Below are positions 46,342 to 56,044 of a DNA stretch of 64,000 bases, piece after piece (positions within the stretch are counted from its first letter, which is position 1; every line of letters starts with the position of its first letter). The stretch is from Bacteroidota bacterium (GTDB lineage Bacteria; Bacteroidota; Ignavibacteria; Ignavibacteriales; Ignavibacteriaceae): assembly GCA_023475265.1 (NCBI GenBank), contig JAMCWE010000021.1, positions 16,738-80,737 on the forward strand, in the 5' to 3' direction. The translations under genes were made by a program, and so were the position numbers. The notes below the pieces were generated by a model. The model did no database searches, was not told the DNA's origin, and worked only from the letters and a program-made list of their open reading frames with translations.

Positions 46342-47886
46342 TTATTCCCACTCAATTGTGGAAGGTGGTTTAGAGCTTATATCATAAACAACTCTATTTA
46401 CACCTCTCACTTTATTAATAATCTTGCTCGAAAGATTTGCAAGAAAATCATTATCAAATCTGAACCAGTCTGCTGTCATCCCATCAACTGAAGTAACTGC
46501 ACGAAGTGCTAAAACATTATCGTATGTTCTAAAATCTCCCATTACTCCAACGGATTGAATTGGTAATAAAACTGCAAAGGCTTGCCAAATTTTATTATAT
46601 AAATTTGCATCTTTTATTTCATTTATAAAAATATCGTCTGCTTCTCTTAATATATCTAGCTTTTCCTTTGTTATCTCTCCCAAAATTCTTACTGCCAAAC
46701 CAGGGCCAGGAAAAGGATGTCGTTCAATAAATTCTTCCGGAATATTTAATTCTCTTCCAACATTTCTAACTTCATCTTTAAATAATTCTCTGAACGGCTC
46801 AATTAGTTTTAAATTCATTTTTTCAGGTAAGCCGCCAACATTATGATGAGTTTTAATAGTTACTGATGCGCCTTTAAATGAGGTAGATTCAATTACATCA
46901 GGATAGAGAGTTCCTTGAACTAAAAATTTAACATCGTCATGTTTTTTTGCTTCTTCTTCAAATACCTCGATGAAAGTATTGCCAATTATTTTTCTTTTCT
47001 TCTCCGGATCTGTAACGCCAGCCAATTTTTTTAAGAACTTTTCCGATGCATCGATGTGTATATGATTTAAATTTAATTTTTCTTCAAAGAGCTTACCAAT
47101 TTTTTTGCTTTCATCTTTTCTCATTAATCCGGTATCGATATGAACGCAAATTAGATTATCGCCTATTGCTTTTTTAACTAGAACTGCTGCAACTGTTGAA
47201 TCAACACCACCGCTAAGAGCACAAATTACTTTAGAATTTCCGGATGTGTTTTTAATTGCAGCAATATTTTGATCTATAAAATTGTGAGGAGTCCAATCAC
47301 CTTTGCATTTACAAATATCAAACAAAAAATTATGAATGATTTTTGTTCCTTCTTGCGTATGCAATACTTCCGGATGAAATTGAACTCCGCTGATATTTTT
47401 TTGTTCGTTTGAAATTGCACAGATTGGTGAGTGATCTGATTTTGCAATAACCTTAAATCCTTGAGGAAGTTTTGTTACATAATCACCATGACTCATCCAC
47501 ACGATAGAATTATCAATTACATTATTAAACAATTTAGATTTTTCTGAGATTCCAAGAACTGCTTTTCCATATTCGCGATTTTTTGCCGGTTCAACTTCGC
47601 CTTCAAAAGCTTTACAAATTAATTGCAATCCGTAACATATCCCTAAGACCGGTATACCTAATTTAAGTATTTCATGATTGATATTAGGAGCGCCATCATC
47701 ATAAATACTCATCGGGCCGCCTGATAGAATTATCCCAACCGGGTTTATTCTTTTTACTTCTTCTAATGTTATTTTATGTGAATGAATTTCCGAATAAACA
47801 TTTGCTTCACGAACTCGCCTTGCAATTAGCTGGATATATTGAGCACCGAAATCTATTATTAAAATTGTTTCTCTGTCTTTAATCAT
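46342..47886 (-). CDS. guaA: GMP synthase (glutamine-hydrolysing)
   Basis: This 514-residue bifunctional enzyme has an N-terminal class I amidotransferase with Cys84 in LGICYGLQL and His/Glu in VQFHPEVLH. The ATP-pyrophosphatase follows: ALSGGVDSTVAAVL (PP-loop), TLYPDVIES, PFRELFKDEVR, RHPFPGPGLAVRI and the C-terminal dimer domain ending KPPSTIEWE. It converts XMP to GMP. The length and motif order are normal; gcvH is 8 bp upstream. Confidence 0.98.
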   Translation of the reverse strand: MIKDRETILIIDFGAQYIQLIARRVREANVYSEIHSHKITLEEVKRINPVGIILSGGPMSIYDDGAPNINHEILKLGIPVLGICYGLQLICKAFEGEVEPAKNREYGKAVLGISEKSKLFNNVIDNSIVWMSHGDYVTKLPQGFKVIAKSDHSPICAISNEQKNISGVQFHPEVLHTQEGTKIIHNFLFDICKCKGDWTPHNFIDQNIAAIKNTSGNSKVICALSGGVDSTVAAVLVKKAIGDNLICVHIDTGLMRKDESKKIGKLFEEKLNLNHIHIDASEKFLKKLAGVTDPEKKRKIIGNTFIEVFEEEAKKHDDVKFLVQGTLYPDVIESTSFKGASVTIKTHHNVGGLPEKMNLKLIEPFRELFKDEVRNVGRELNIPEEFIERHPFPGPGLAVRILGEITKEKLDILREADDIFINEIKDANLYNKIWQAFAVLLPIQSVGVMGDFRTYDNVLALRAVTSVDGMTADWFRFDNDFLANLSSKIINKVRGVNRVVYDISSKPPSTIEWE

Positions 47887-47894
47887 ATAAATTA

Positions 47895-48275
47895 TTATGC
47901 GCCTAATAATTGCCCATAAGCTTCGCTATCGAGCAGGCTATTTAATTCACTTTTATCTTTTATTTCAATCTTAATCATCCAGCCATTTCCATATGGCTCG
48001 GAATTTACAGTTTCAGGTGTATCGGCTAATGCTTTATTTATTTCTAAAACTTTTCCGCTGCATGGGCCGTATAAATCACTTACTGTTTTAACCGCTTCAA
48101 TTGTGCCGAATGATTGGCCGGTAGAAATTTCTTTAAGATTAGGATCAATATCTACAAACACCACGTCGCCTAATTCACCTTGAGCATAATCAGTAATTCC
48201 AATAGTGCCGGTATTGCCTTCTACTAAAATCCATTCATGATCTTTTGTGTATTTTAAATTTTCTGGAATGTTCAT
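47895..48275 (-). CDS. gcvH: Glycine cleavage system H protein
   Basis: This 126-residue lipoyl-carrier protein has its lipoylated Lys63 in GTIEAVKTVSDLYGP, preceded by KYTKDHEWI and followed by ETVNSEPYGNGWMIKIE. It shuttles the aminomethyl group between the P and T proteins. The other gcv genes are not in this window. A GAGG ribosome site precedes the ATG. It is 8 bp upstream of guaA. Confidence 0.96.
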   Translation of the reverse strand: MNIPENLKYTKDHEWILVEGNTGTIGITDYAQGELGDVVFVDIDPNLKEISTGQSFGTIEAVKTVSDLYGPCSGKVLEINKALADTPETVNSEPYGNGWMIKIEIKDKSELNSLLDSEAYGQLLGA

Positions 48276-48380
48276 TTTAACCTCAAAATTTATTTATGTT
48301 TTAATTTAATCCCTTTTAAATATTTTCATGTTCGGTATTGTATCCAAATAGCATGAAATACAATTTTTATTTGTCATGTT

Positions 48381-49718
48381 TTATTTATAAACAAAGTGAT
48401 CAAGGAAACCAGTATCAAAATTTCCGCTTAGGAATCTCCCATCTTCAAGAACTTTTAAATGAAATGGAATGGTAGTTTTTATTCCTTCTATAACAAATTC
48501 TTCCAATGCCCTGCGGCCGCGTGCAATGGCATGTTCTCTGTTCTGTCCCCAAACAATCAGCTTCGCAATTAGTGAATCATAATATGGAGGAATTGAATAT
48601 GAAGTATAAACATGAGTATCAACTCTAACCCCAAATCCACCTGGGCAATGTAAAGAATGGATCTTTCCAGGTGAAGGGCGAAATCCAAATTCAGGATCTT
48701 CAGCATTAATTCTGAATTCAATGCTATGTCCATTTGGATTGTGCGGAAGAGTTTCTACATTTTCACCGGCGGCAACTAAAATTTGTTGTCTTATAAGATC
48801 TACACCATAGACCCATTCGGTAACGGGATGTTCAACTTGAATCCTTGTATTCATTTCCATGAAATAATAATTTTTATGTTTATCAACCAAAAATTCAACG
48901 GTTCCGGCGCCTTCATAATTGACCGCATGAGCGCCAAGTATTGCTGATTCGCCCATCTTCTCCCGAAGTTTTTGATCAAGAACAGGCGACGGTGATTCTT
49001 CAATTAATTTCTGGTGTCTTCTTTGAACTGAGCAATCTCTTTCGCCATAATGATAAACGTTTCCTTGCATATCACCTAAAACTTGAATTTCCACATGGCG
49101 AGGGTTCTCTATAAATTTTTCAATATACACGTCCGGATTTCCAAAGGAAGATTCAGCTTCCGAGCGGGCTGTTTGAAAAGCATTATCAAAATCTTTTTTC
49201 TCCCAAACTATTCTCATTCCCTTGCCGCCGCCGCCCGCCGATGCCTTTATAATAACCGGGAATCCAATCTCTTCAGAAATCTTTTTTCCTTCTTCCGGAT
49301 CATTTACAATTCCATCACTTCCAGGAATAACCGGAACTCCATTTTTCTTCATTGAATTTTTTGCAAATGCTTTGTCTCCCATTGCATTTATCATTTTTGG
49401 CGAAGGGCCAATAAATTTTATATCAGACTCTGAACAAATTTCTGAGAAGTTGGCATTTTCTGCTAGGAATCCATATCCGGGATGAATGGCATCTGCACCG
49501 GTAATTTGAGCTGCGGAAATTATTAAAGGTATTTTTAAATAGCTTTCCTTGCTGGAAGAAGGGCCAATACAAACAGCTTCGTCTGCAAAAGTAACATGGA
49601 GAGAATCTTTATCAGCTTCCGAATATACAGCAACTGTTTTTATTCCCAATTCTTTACATGTTCTAATAATTCTTAAAGCTATTTCGCCTCGATTCGCAAT
49701 CAGTATCTTATTAAACAA
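48381..49718 (-). CDS. accC: Acetyl-CoA carboxylase biotin carboxylase subunit
   Basis: This 445-residue ATP-grasp enzyme has [50 protein letters not shown] (ATP loop), [16 protein letters not shown] and [13 protein letters not shown]. It carboxylates biotin on AccB in the first step of fatty acid synthesis. It starts at TTG (49716-49718) after GAGGGA; no ATG is better placed. It is 26 bp downstream of accB; the pair is the usual accBC order. Confidence 0.97.
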   Translation of the reverse strand: MFNKILIANRGEIALRIIRTCKELGIKTVAVYSEADKDSLHVTFADEAVCIGPSSSKESYLKIPLIISAAQITGADAIHPGYGFLAENANFSEICSESDIKFIGPSPKMINAMGDKAFAKNSMKKNGVPVIPGSDGIVNDPEEGKKISEEIGFPVIIKASAGGGGKGMRIVWEKKDFDNAFQTARSEAESSFGNPDVYIEKFIENPRHVEIQVLGDMQGNVYHYGERDCSVQRRHQKLIEESPSPVLDQKLREKMGESAILGAHAVNYEGAGTVEFLVDKHKNYYFMEMNTRIQVEHPVTEWVYGVDLIRQQILVAAGENVETLPHNPNGHSIEFRINAEDPEFGFRPSPGKIHSLHCPGGFGVRVDTHVYTSYSIPPYYDSLIAKLIVWGQNREHAIARGRRALEEFVIEGIKTTIPFHLKVLEDGRFLSGNFDTGFLDHFVYK

Positions 49719-49744
49719 AATTCCCTCAAAGTATTAGATAAGTA

Positions 49745-50212
49745 TCAGCTTTTCTGAATTAAAAAGAGAGGCTGGTTATATTCTACAGGTTTTCCGTTTT
49801 CAACGAAGATTTTAACAATCTTTCCGCTAATATCGGATTCTATTTCATTCATTAATTTCATTGCCTCAACAATACAAAGCACAGTACCTGTAGATATTGA
49901 GTCACCTACTTGAACATAAGGATCGGCATCAGGCGCAGGTGATCTATAAAAAGTTCCAACAATTGGTGATTTTATTTCATGAAGATTTTCTTGAACTTCA
50001 ACTGTTTGAGGATGCTGTTCAATTGTTGAAGGTCTTGGTTGAGGAAGTTCTGATGGAGGTGCTTGACTGACTAATACCTGGGGCATATTATTAGAGCCTG
50101 ATTTTAATTTCTTAGCGACTCTAATTCGTAAACCGTTTTCCTCAACTTCAAGGTCAGTAATTTCACTTGTGTCAACTATCTTCACAAGTTTCTTAATTAG
50201 ATTTAAATCCAT
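49745..50212 (-). CDS. accB: Biotin carboxyl carrier protein
   Basis: This 155-residue protein has an N-terminal helix-strand domain ([17 protein letters not shown] ... RIRVAKK), a Pro/Ser/Gln-rich linker (48-75) and a C-terminal biotinyl domain with the biotinylated Lys119 in [14 protein letters not shown]. It carries CO2 between AccC and the carboxyltransferase. It is 17 bp downstream of efp, an efp-accB-accC cluster seen in many Bacteroidota. Confidence 0.97.
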   Translation of the reverse strand: MDLNLIKKLVKIVDTSEITDLEVEENGLRIRVAKKLKSGSNNMPQVLVSQAPPSELPQPRPSTIEQHPQTVEVQENLHEIKSPIVGTFYRSPAPDADPYVQVGDSISTGTVLCIVEAMKLMNEIESDISGKIVKIFVENGKPVEYNQPLFLIQKS

Positions 50213-50229
50213 TTAAATAACCTATAATA

Positions 50230-50793
50230 TTAAGATTTTACTCTTTCCACATATCCCCCAACCCTAGTATCAACTCTCAAAACATCATCAACATTTATGA
50301 ACAAAGGCACATTTATAGTGGCGCCTGTTTCAAGCTTAGCCGGTTTTGTAGCACCAGTTGCTGTATCGCCTCTAAATCCTGGCTCAGTTTCGATCACTTT
50401 TAGATTGACGAATATCGGGATCTCAACATTAATAATATCATCTCCGTTAAAAAGAATTTCAACTTCTTCACTTTCCTTTAAATACTCAACGCCGGTTCCG
50501 AAAAATTCTGACGGAATATTTATTTGTTCAAAAGTATCATTGTCCATGCATACGAGAAAATCTCCATCTCGATAAAGGTATTGATATTTCCTTCGCTCTA
50601 CACGAACTATATCTATACCTTCCCCAGCACGGAATGTATTATCTAAAACTTTTCCATTTCGTAAATTTTTTAGTGTGCTGCGAACAAAAGCGCCGCCTTT
50701 TCCGGGTTTTACATGCTGAAATTCTACAATTGAATAAAGATCATTCTTAAACTTAATGATTAAACCATTCCTGAAATCTGAAGTATCTGCCAT
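50230..50793 (-). CDS. efp: Elongation factor P
   Basis: This 187-residue three-beta-domain factor has the modification-loop region EFQHVKPGKGGAFVRSTLKNL (Lys at the tip position) and the C-terminal GDTATGATKPAKLETGATINVPLFINVDDVLRVDTR. It rescues ribosomes stalled on polyproline. AAAAGGATTT precedes the ATG. It is the first gene of the efp-accBC unit; its promoter must lie in the region up to 51047. Confidence 0.97.
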   Translation of the reverse strand: MADTSDFRNGLIIKFKNDLYSIVEFQHVKPGKGGAFVRSTLKNLRNGKVLDNTFRAGEGIDIVRVERRKYQYLYRDGDFLVCMDNDTFEQINIPSEFFGTGVEYLKESEEVEILFNGDDIINVEIPIFVNLKVIETEPGFRGDTATGATKPAKLETGATINVPLFINVDDVLRVDTRVGGYVERVKS

Positions 50794-51047
50794 AAATCCT
50801 TTTAATTAATTTTGAATAAATTGAGCGAAAAAAATAGCCATATAAGGCTTGAAAGTCAAGAAAGATTAGGAAATAAAAATGCTGTCTTTTTAATGATTTT
50901 TGCCGATTTTTTCTTATTTTTGTCAAGATTTTTATTAAAAACAGCTAAAAATTGAAATTAGAATTCTTTAAATAATTTAGTGCTATTATTCAAATTCTAA
51001 TAGTTATAACTTCATTATTTTACTCTAAATCGAACTTATTCAGCCAA
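50794..51047. other. AT-rich upstream region of efp
   Basis: 254 bp without a gene, part of a 557-bp gene-free gap. It is strongly AT-rich and includes the sequence TTGAAAGTCAAGAAAGATTAGG. The promoter of the efp-accB-accC operon is expected here, but no consensus element is clear. The last ~20 bp grade into the repeat array at 51048. Confidence 0.4.
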
Positions 51048-51320
51048 AACCAATGATTTGTAAACCAGAACCTGTAATTATTTTTGGCGAACCAGTTATT
51101 TGCCGGAACAAACCAGTCATTTTTCAAGGAGAACCTGTCATTTTTTAAGGTGAACCAGTGATTTGAAAACATGTACCGGTCATTTGAAGAAGTAAACCAA
51201 TCATTCGTAAGGTTGAACCAATGATTTGTAAACATTTGCATGTCATTTATAAACCTGTATCTATGATTCGAAAAGTAAATCCACTCATTCTAAAAGATGA
51301 ACCGACTGTCCGAAAGCCTG
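51048..51320 (+). repeat. Tandem array of thirteen 21-bp units
   Basis: From 51048 each 21-bp step starts with AACC or a variant: AACCAATGATTTGTAAA, AACCTGTAATT, AACCAGTTATTTG, AACCAGTCATTTTTCAAG, AACCTGTCATTTTTTAAG, AACCAGTGATTTG and so on to AACCGACTGTCC at 51300. Every unit is exactly 21 bp; differences are substitutions only, and the last four units (from 51237) are more diverged. The core is roughly AACCAGTCATTTGTAAAG. It lies 30 bp downstream (reading minus strand) of the PorV-like gene's stop, so it may be transcribed. On the minus strand it reads as a stop-free heptapeptide repeat, a by-product of the 3n period. Confidence 0.9.
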
Positions 51321-51350
51321 TACTAGCCAATTAAACAATTGAACAATTCG

Positions 51351-52373
51351 TTAAAATCTCACTCCAACCGAAAAATATTGTACATTTTTAAGCCTGCCGA
51401 AATCTTGATAAGCATAATCAACATTTAATTTAACGGATTCGATCAAACGATAATTTAATCCGACTCCCAACGTTAAGCCCTGCTCGCCTTCCTTTTCAAA
51501 TAATGATTTATATCCCGCTCTAATTGAAAACATTTCATTCCAGGTATATTCCATGCCGGTGTTAACATATTCAGTATTATCATTGGGATGAACTGCGTCA
51601 GCGGCTAACGTAAGCCTGGATTCTGGAGATTTAATAGCATCTACAGCTATTCCGATTCTAAAAATCAGCGGGAGCTCAAATGAATCTAATTGCAGATCGG
51701 TATTTATAATATTACCATCACCGGCACCGACCTGAGTAATTTGAGTTATATCTCTTCCTGCAAGCTGCATTTTTGGTCCGAAGTTAGAAATGCTGGCTCC
51801 GATTCTTAATTCATTTAAGAATGAGATTTTGTAAAGTGTGCCGATGTCAAACGCAAAGCTTGCTGCTGATTCATGCCAGATAAATTCGCTGATATACTTT
51901 GCATTAAACCCGATTGAAAATTCATCTGTTAAATTTCGCGCGTAAGAAATTCCAATCAACATTGATCCGGCATCAAACATTTCGCCGGTTCCTTCCGGCT
52001 GGGCTGTTGTTCTTACTTCCATGCTTCCCATTGAAAGCAATGAAACAAAAGCGCCAAGAGTTCCGAATGAAGGCACTTCAATTCCAAAGCCTGCGAAATC
52101 AAGTTTAACATCAGAAATCCAATCAACATGATTGAAGTATGCTTCACGGGAATAAATACTTGCCAGCCCAGCGGGATTCCAATAAAGTGAATTTATATCA
52201 TCCGCAGTAGCAGTATAAGCGCCGCCCATTCCGATTGCTCGAGAACCAACTCCAATTTTTAAGAACTGCGCTGCCGTAGTTCCGGATTTATTCATTTCAG
52301 AACCAAGCTGAGCATAAGCAGATCCGGTAGAAATTAATAGAATAGATAACATTACTAATTTTAAAAACTTCAT
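51351..52373 (-). CDS. PorV/PorQ-like outer-membrane protein
   Basis: This 340-residue outer-membrane barrel has a signal peptide (MKFLKLVMLSILLISTGSAYAQ), then the family hallmark KIGVGSRAIGMGGAYTATADDINSLYWNPAGLA and alternating beta strands to the end (VDYAYQDFGRLKNVQYFSVGVRF). PorV shuttles T9SS cargo to the attachment complex; this phylum has many PorV-like paralogues near secreted proteins. The ATG at 52373, with AAAGGAG 7 nt upstream, is preferred to the longer frame. It follows the 1187-residue protein at 64 bp. Confidence 0.88.
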   Translation of the reverse strand: MKFLKLVMLSILLISTGSAYAQLGSEMNKSGTTAAQFLKIGVGSRAIGMGGAYTATADDINSLYWNPAGLASIYSREAYFNHVDWISDVKLDFAGFGIEVPSFGTLGAFVSLLSMGSMEVRTTAQPEGTGEMFDAGSMLIGISYARNLTDEFSIGFNAKYISEFIWHESAASFAFDIGTLYKISFLNELRIGASISNFGPKMQLAGRDITQITQVGAGDGNIINTDLQLDSFELPLIFRIGIAVDAIKSPESRLTLAADAVHPNDNTEYVNTGMEYTWNEMFSIRAGYKSLFEKEGEQGLTLGVGLNYRLIESVKLNVDYAYQDFGRLKNVQYFSVGVRF

Positions 52374-52437
52374 TGAAATCTCCTTTTTACAAATTGAATG
52401 TAAGTCAAAATCTATTTTCATTTTTACCTCACATTCT

Positions 52438-55400
52438 TTATTTGATTAATGCAAACTTGATTATCTTCTCTCCAACACCCGGCGCATCTATATGAGCGAA
52501 GTAAATTCCGTAAGCGACGCTGAATCCATCCGTATTTAATAAATTCCAGAATTCTCTGCCGTTTGCAATTGTTCCGTCGTGCTCAATTGTTTTTACATAA
52601 TCGCCGCTTAAAGTAAAAATTCTAATTGTACATTTAGGCGGAAGATTTTCAAAATAAATTCTTCGCTCACCTCTTGTTTGTCCGGGCAGCTTTGTTGTCG
52701 GTTCAATATCGCTTAACCCTACGTACGGATTTGGAACAACATAAACTTTATCTAATCCGGAAACAGCAGTTTGCTGATTATATTTTGCGGCGGCAGTTTT
52801 GAAAGAGAATTCATCGCTTCCGTTAAATGGTCTTTTAGTGGCGATTAAAAGTACATCTCCATCAGTCGGCAATCGTGGTATAACTGTCGAATCAGTTGGC
52901 GCAGATATGACAACGCCCCAAGTTAATTCTGTAGGCAATCCTTTAGCTCCCGGCTGAAACAAAATTATTTCTTCACCTGGGCTCCAAGCTGAATCTCTGG
53001 TTGAAAGATTTTCTTTTAGGAATGTTTTAATCGGTTCGTTAGTAGTAATATCCCGAACCGAATATTTTACCGGAATTGTTAACGGGCCTTTTGCTGTTTG
53101 CATTGTTGCCGAGTCAATATTGTGCGACGAGAATTTTATTTCATAATCTGCCGGATAAAATTTGCCGGCTCCAATAGTTCCTTTTTGTACTACGAAATTA
53201 TAATTAGTATTTCCTTCAACCCACCGTGACTTAATTGTGTCCACTTCCAAAATTGTTTCATCTTTAACTTTAAGCATTATCCCGTCAAATACAGGGTTGC
53301 CATCTTCCAAATCAAATTTAGTGCTGTTAGCAACAGGATAATATTTGTAAGTAATCGAATAAGTTTTGTTATTAGGGATGCTGCTGATGCTTGTTCTTCT
53401 AATTGTACCGCGATCATAATTTAATACGTAATCATGCCCTTCTAAATATGCAACATCTGAATTTATCTCAGATACAATAACTGAACTGGGATAGATATTC
53501 GAATGTTTTAAAGTAGTGAAGTTTGTATCGTAAAGCGGAAATGTTTCTGTCTCGGGACTATTTCTTAACACCGAATAATTCTTTAGTGCAGCCATCTTTC
53601 CTTGAATCAGCAAGCTGTCGCTGAAAATAATTTTATAATCTCCGCCATTTGGAATTGTTAAATCGTTAAGAATTTTGGTCGTGATAGTTCCTGTTCCAAT
53701 ACCGCTATCATGAATTAAATTGTTATCGGAAAAATCCGGTGCGATATATCCGCTTGAACGAGGCCCGGGAATTACTTGAACTGTGTTAGGATCAAAACGA
53801 AGCTTAGAAGTAATAGGATCGACAGTAATATTTTTTGTAGTTTCAGTCGGCGGTATTCCTAAGGAATCGCCATGATCATAAGCGACAACGGAATAATAAT
53901 ACGTTTGGCCGTTTTCAACTTTATTTGAATCAACAAAAGAATGAACCAATCCTGAATTGTTTCCTAAATAATAATGAAGACCTCTTCCTTGATAAGCAAC
54001 CGGATGATAACCTTTCCAGGGGTCTTCAGCATGAGCCGTCCAAACGCCGTCTTTATTCCAATCAACAAAAGGTTCGCCTGAATCATACTTTCCATTTCCG
54101 TTAAGATCGGTAAAAGGCTCATCGCGGAAATCTACATCCCATTTTGCATCAAAGCCGTTGATATCTTTCAGCGGCTCGCATAAGAAGGAAGAACCCTGTC
54201 CGTCTGTAACTTTTTGAATATCGTTGAAATCGGGGCTTAAGCTTCGATAAATTACATAGCCTTCAAAATCTTTACCGGTAATTGGGTCAATGCTTTGTTC
54301 AGCGTTAGAATCCCAATAAAGAGTTACTTTTTTATCACCGGCAACTGCTGTTACTTTTGGAGTTATAGGCGGTTTGAAGAATCTATAATTCTGATTATAA
54401 ATTGTCTGAACTGTTTCGGCTGTCGTTAAAAGATCATCTAAATCTTCACCTAAAAGCAAAGCCATAGAAATTCTTTTTGTCTCTCCTTTTTTAAGTGAAA
54501 TGTAACCGGAACCAAAGATGAAAACTAAGTCAGCAGGAGTCGATTGTATTTGAGTAAAGTTACCAGGAATGGAACGACTCCACATTGATTCATCATTAGA
54601 AATTTTATCTGATGCCCACACCCAGCTATTAAAGCTTGTTAATCCAATTTGATCTGCTTCATCAAGATCGGTCAATTCAAAATTTGGTTCGCCTGGATGG
54701 AGAGGATCGAGAGAACCATCAGGCAAGCGAATACCGGCAGTTGGAACTCCATCGCCTTCACCTTGATCTCCAGTATTTGGAATTCCATCAATACCAACAT
54801 CATCAGTTAATGGATTCCAATCATGGTCATTATCAATTCCATCGTCCTGCCTTTCATCAATTATCCCATCGCCGTCGTTATCAATTCCGTCGTTTGGATT
54901 TCCTGGACTTTCTAGGAACTTGCATCCAATATAACCGGTCTTTACTCCGCGCTGACCGGTTCCGGTTGTATTCCAGAAATAAACCAGGCTTCGAGCATAA
55001 ACGGGAATCTTATCAACGCTGCCGTCGCTTGCATATGGGGGAATAAAAAATCCAAGATTGTTAGTATTAAATGGACTTGCACCGCCAACATCAGGGTCAC
55101 CATAAATTCCAAAGAAAACTGTATCAAGATCTTGATCGCTTACATTCGTAATTGTGTAAACGAAAAATATTGCATTCTCTGCAAGTGCATTACTCCATTG
55201 AAATGCTCTTCCTTCAACTTGAACTCCGATTCCTCTTCGCGTTGTATCGGTGTTGAAAGGATAATATGAGAACTCATCGTTGTCGCGGTCATCCATTGCC
55301 CAGAAAACTTCCTGCTCAGCGTTAGATGCATCCTGGGAAAGGTAGCCCGGCCACACATATTTACCTAAAGTAGGATTGTACCAACCTCTCGGCCAGCTAT

Positions 55401-56001
55401 CGGGCTTGCCATCATTATCTAAATCCTGCGCAGGATTTGAAGCCATATATTCTTGATTCGGATCAGCGTAGCCGGGAATCGGTTCCCATTGCCATAATTT
55501 TCCATCGGGGCTAACTTCTCTGTAACTTGGGTAATCATTTAATCCATCAGAAATAATATGAATTCTGTTTTTTGGATTGCGAGAATCCGGAACTGATACA
55601 CCGACAAGCGGGCAAAATTGATATACATAATCAATGTTTCTCCAGACTACATTATTCACACCTCTTAATAAACCATAGCCGGGAGCTATTCCGCCGTAGT
55701 TATAAACTTCTGTTGCAATTTTGTTCCCGTTCATAAAATAATGTTTGCGGTCAGCCAGCCCGGAAATCTTTCCGATCTTTTCGTAATCATATTTTTTAGG
55801 AAGACTGCTTTGATTAATATTCCGGTAAAGCTGATTTGCTTTTTTATATTCCGGACTTGACCATACTCGATTCATAAAATCTTTAACTGCTTGATGCCGT
55901 TGGTTTTTTTGCTCTTCATTCGATTGGCAAAAAAGAGAGCTTGATAGAAATATAAGACTTAAAATAAAAGCTCCGATTTTTGTTGATATTATATTTTTCA
56001 T
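52438..56001 (-). CDS. Large secreted protein of the TonB receptor / PorV-like cluster
   Basis: This 1187-residue exported protein has a signal peptide (cut after LFCQ). A long region contains an Asp-rich stretch like thrombospondin-3/dockerin calcium loops (DNDGDGIIDERQDDG, DLDNDGKPDSW), then fibronectin-III-like modules (KVTAVAGDKKVTLYWDSN, EGYVIYRSL, GQTYYYSVVAYDHGDS). A C-terminal FlgD/T9SS-type tail starts VVPNPYVG and ends AYGIYFAHIDAPGVGEKIIKFALIK. It is probably surface-attached through T9SS. It lies between the TonB receptor and the PorV-like protein; substrate and role unknown. Confidence 0.82.
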   Translation of the reverse strand: MKNIISTKIGAFILSLIFLSSSLFCQSNEEQKNQRHQAVKDFMNRVWSSPEYKKANQLYRNINQSSLPKKYDYEKIGKISGLADRKHYFMNGNKIATEVYNYGGIAPGYGLLRGVNNVVWRNIDYVYQFCPLVGVSVPDSRNPKNRIHIISDGLNDYPSYREVSPDGKLWQWEPIPGYADPNQEYMASNPAQDLDNDGKPDSWPRGWYNPTLGKYVWPGYLSQDASNAEQEVFWAMDDRDNDEFSYYPFNTDTTRRGIGVQVEGRAFQWSNALAENAIFFVYTITNVSDQDLDTVFFGIYGDPDVGGASPFNTNNLGFFIPPYASDGSVDKIPVYARSLVYFWNTTGTGQRGVKTGYIGCKFLESPGNPNDGIDNDGDGIIDERQDDGIDNDHDWNPLTDDVGIDGIPNTGDQGEGDGVPTAGIRLPDGSLDPLHPGEPNFELTDLDEADQIGLTSFNSWVWASDKISNDESMWSRSIPGNFTQIQSTPADLVFIFGSGYISLKKGETKRISMALLLGEDLDDLLTTAETVQTIYNQNYRFFKPPITPKVTAVAGDKKVTLYWDSNAEQSIDPITGKDFEGYVIYRSLSPDFNDIQKVTDGQGSSFLCEPLKDINGFDAKWDVDFRDEPFTDLNGNGKYDSGEPFVDWNKDGVWTAHAEDPWKGYHPVAYQGRGLHYYLGNNSGLVHSFVDSNKVENGQTYYYSVVAYDHGDSLGIPPTETTKNITVDPITSKLRFDPNTVQVIPGPRSSGYIAPDFSDNNLIHDSGIGTGTITTKILNDLTIPNGGDYKIIFSDSLLIQGKMAALKNYSVLRNSPETETFPLYDTNFTTLKHSNIYPSSVIVSEINSDVAYLEGHDYVLNYDRGTIRRTSISSIPNNKTYSITYKYYPVANSTKFDLEDGNPVFDGIMLKVKDETILEVDTIKSRWVEGNTNYNFVVQKGTIGAGKFYPADYEIKFSSHNIDSATMQTAKGPLTIPVKYSVRDITTNEPIKTFLKENLSTRDSAWSPGEEIILFQPGAKGLPTELTWGVVISAPTDSTVIPRLPTDGDVLLIATKRPFNGSDEFSFKTAAAKYNQQTAVSGLDKVYVVPNPYVGLSDIEPTTKLPGQTRGERRIYFENLPPKCTIRIFTLSGDYVKTIEHDGTIANGREFWNLLNTDGFSVAYGIYFAHIDAPGVGEKIIKFALIK

Positions 56002-56044
56002 AAAAAAATCTCCGATTATTATTCAATCTTCAATAACAGATAAA

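Noticed and set aside
51020..51241. A 73-residue minus-strand frame with heptapeptide repeats
   Set aside because: It lies wholly in the 21-bp DNA array. Any 21-bp repeat free of stops in one unit stays open, and there is no ribosome site or link to a known protein, so the peptide is a by-product.
54636..55046. A 136-residue plus-strand frame
   Set aside because: Antisense shadow of the 1187-residue gene's Asp-rich calcium-loop region.
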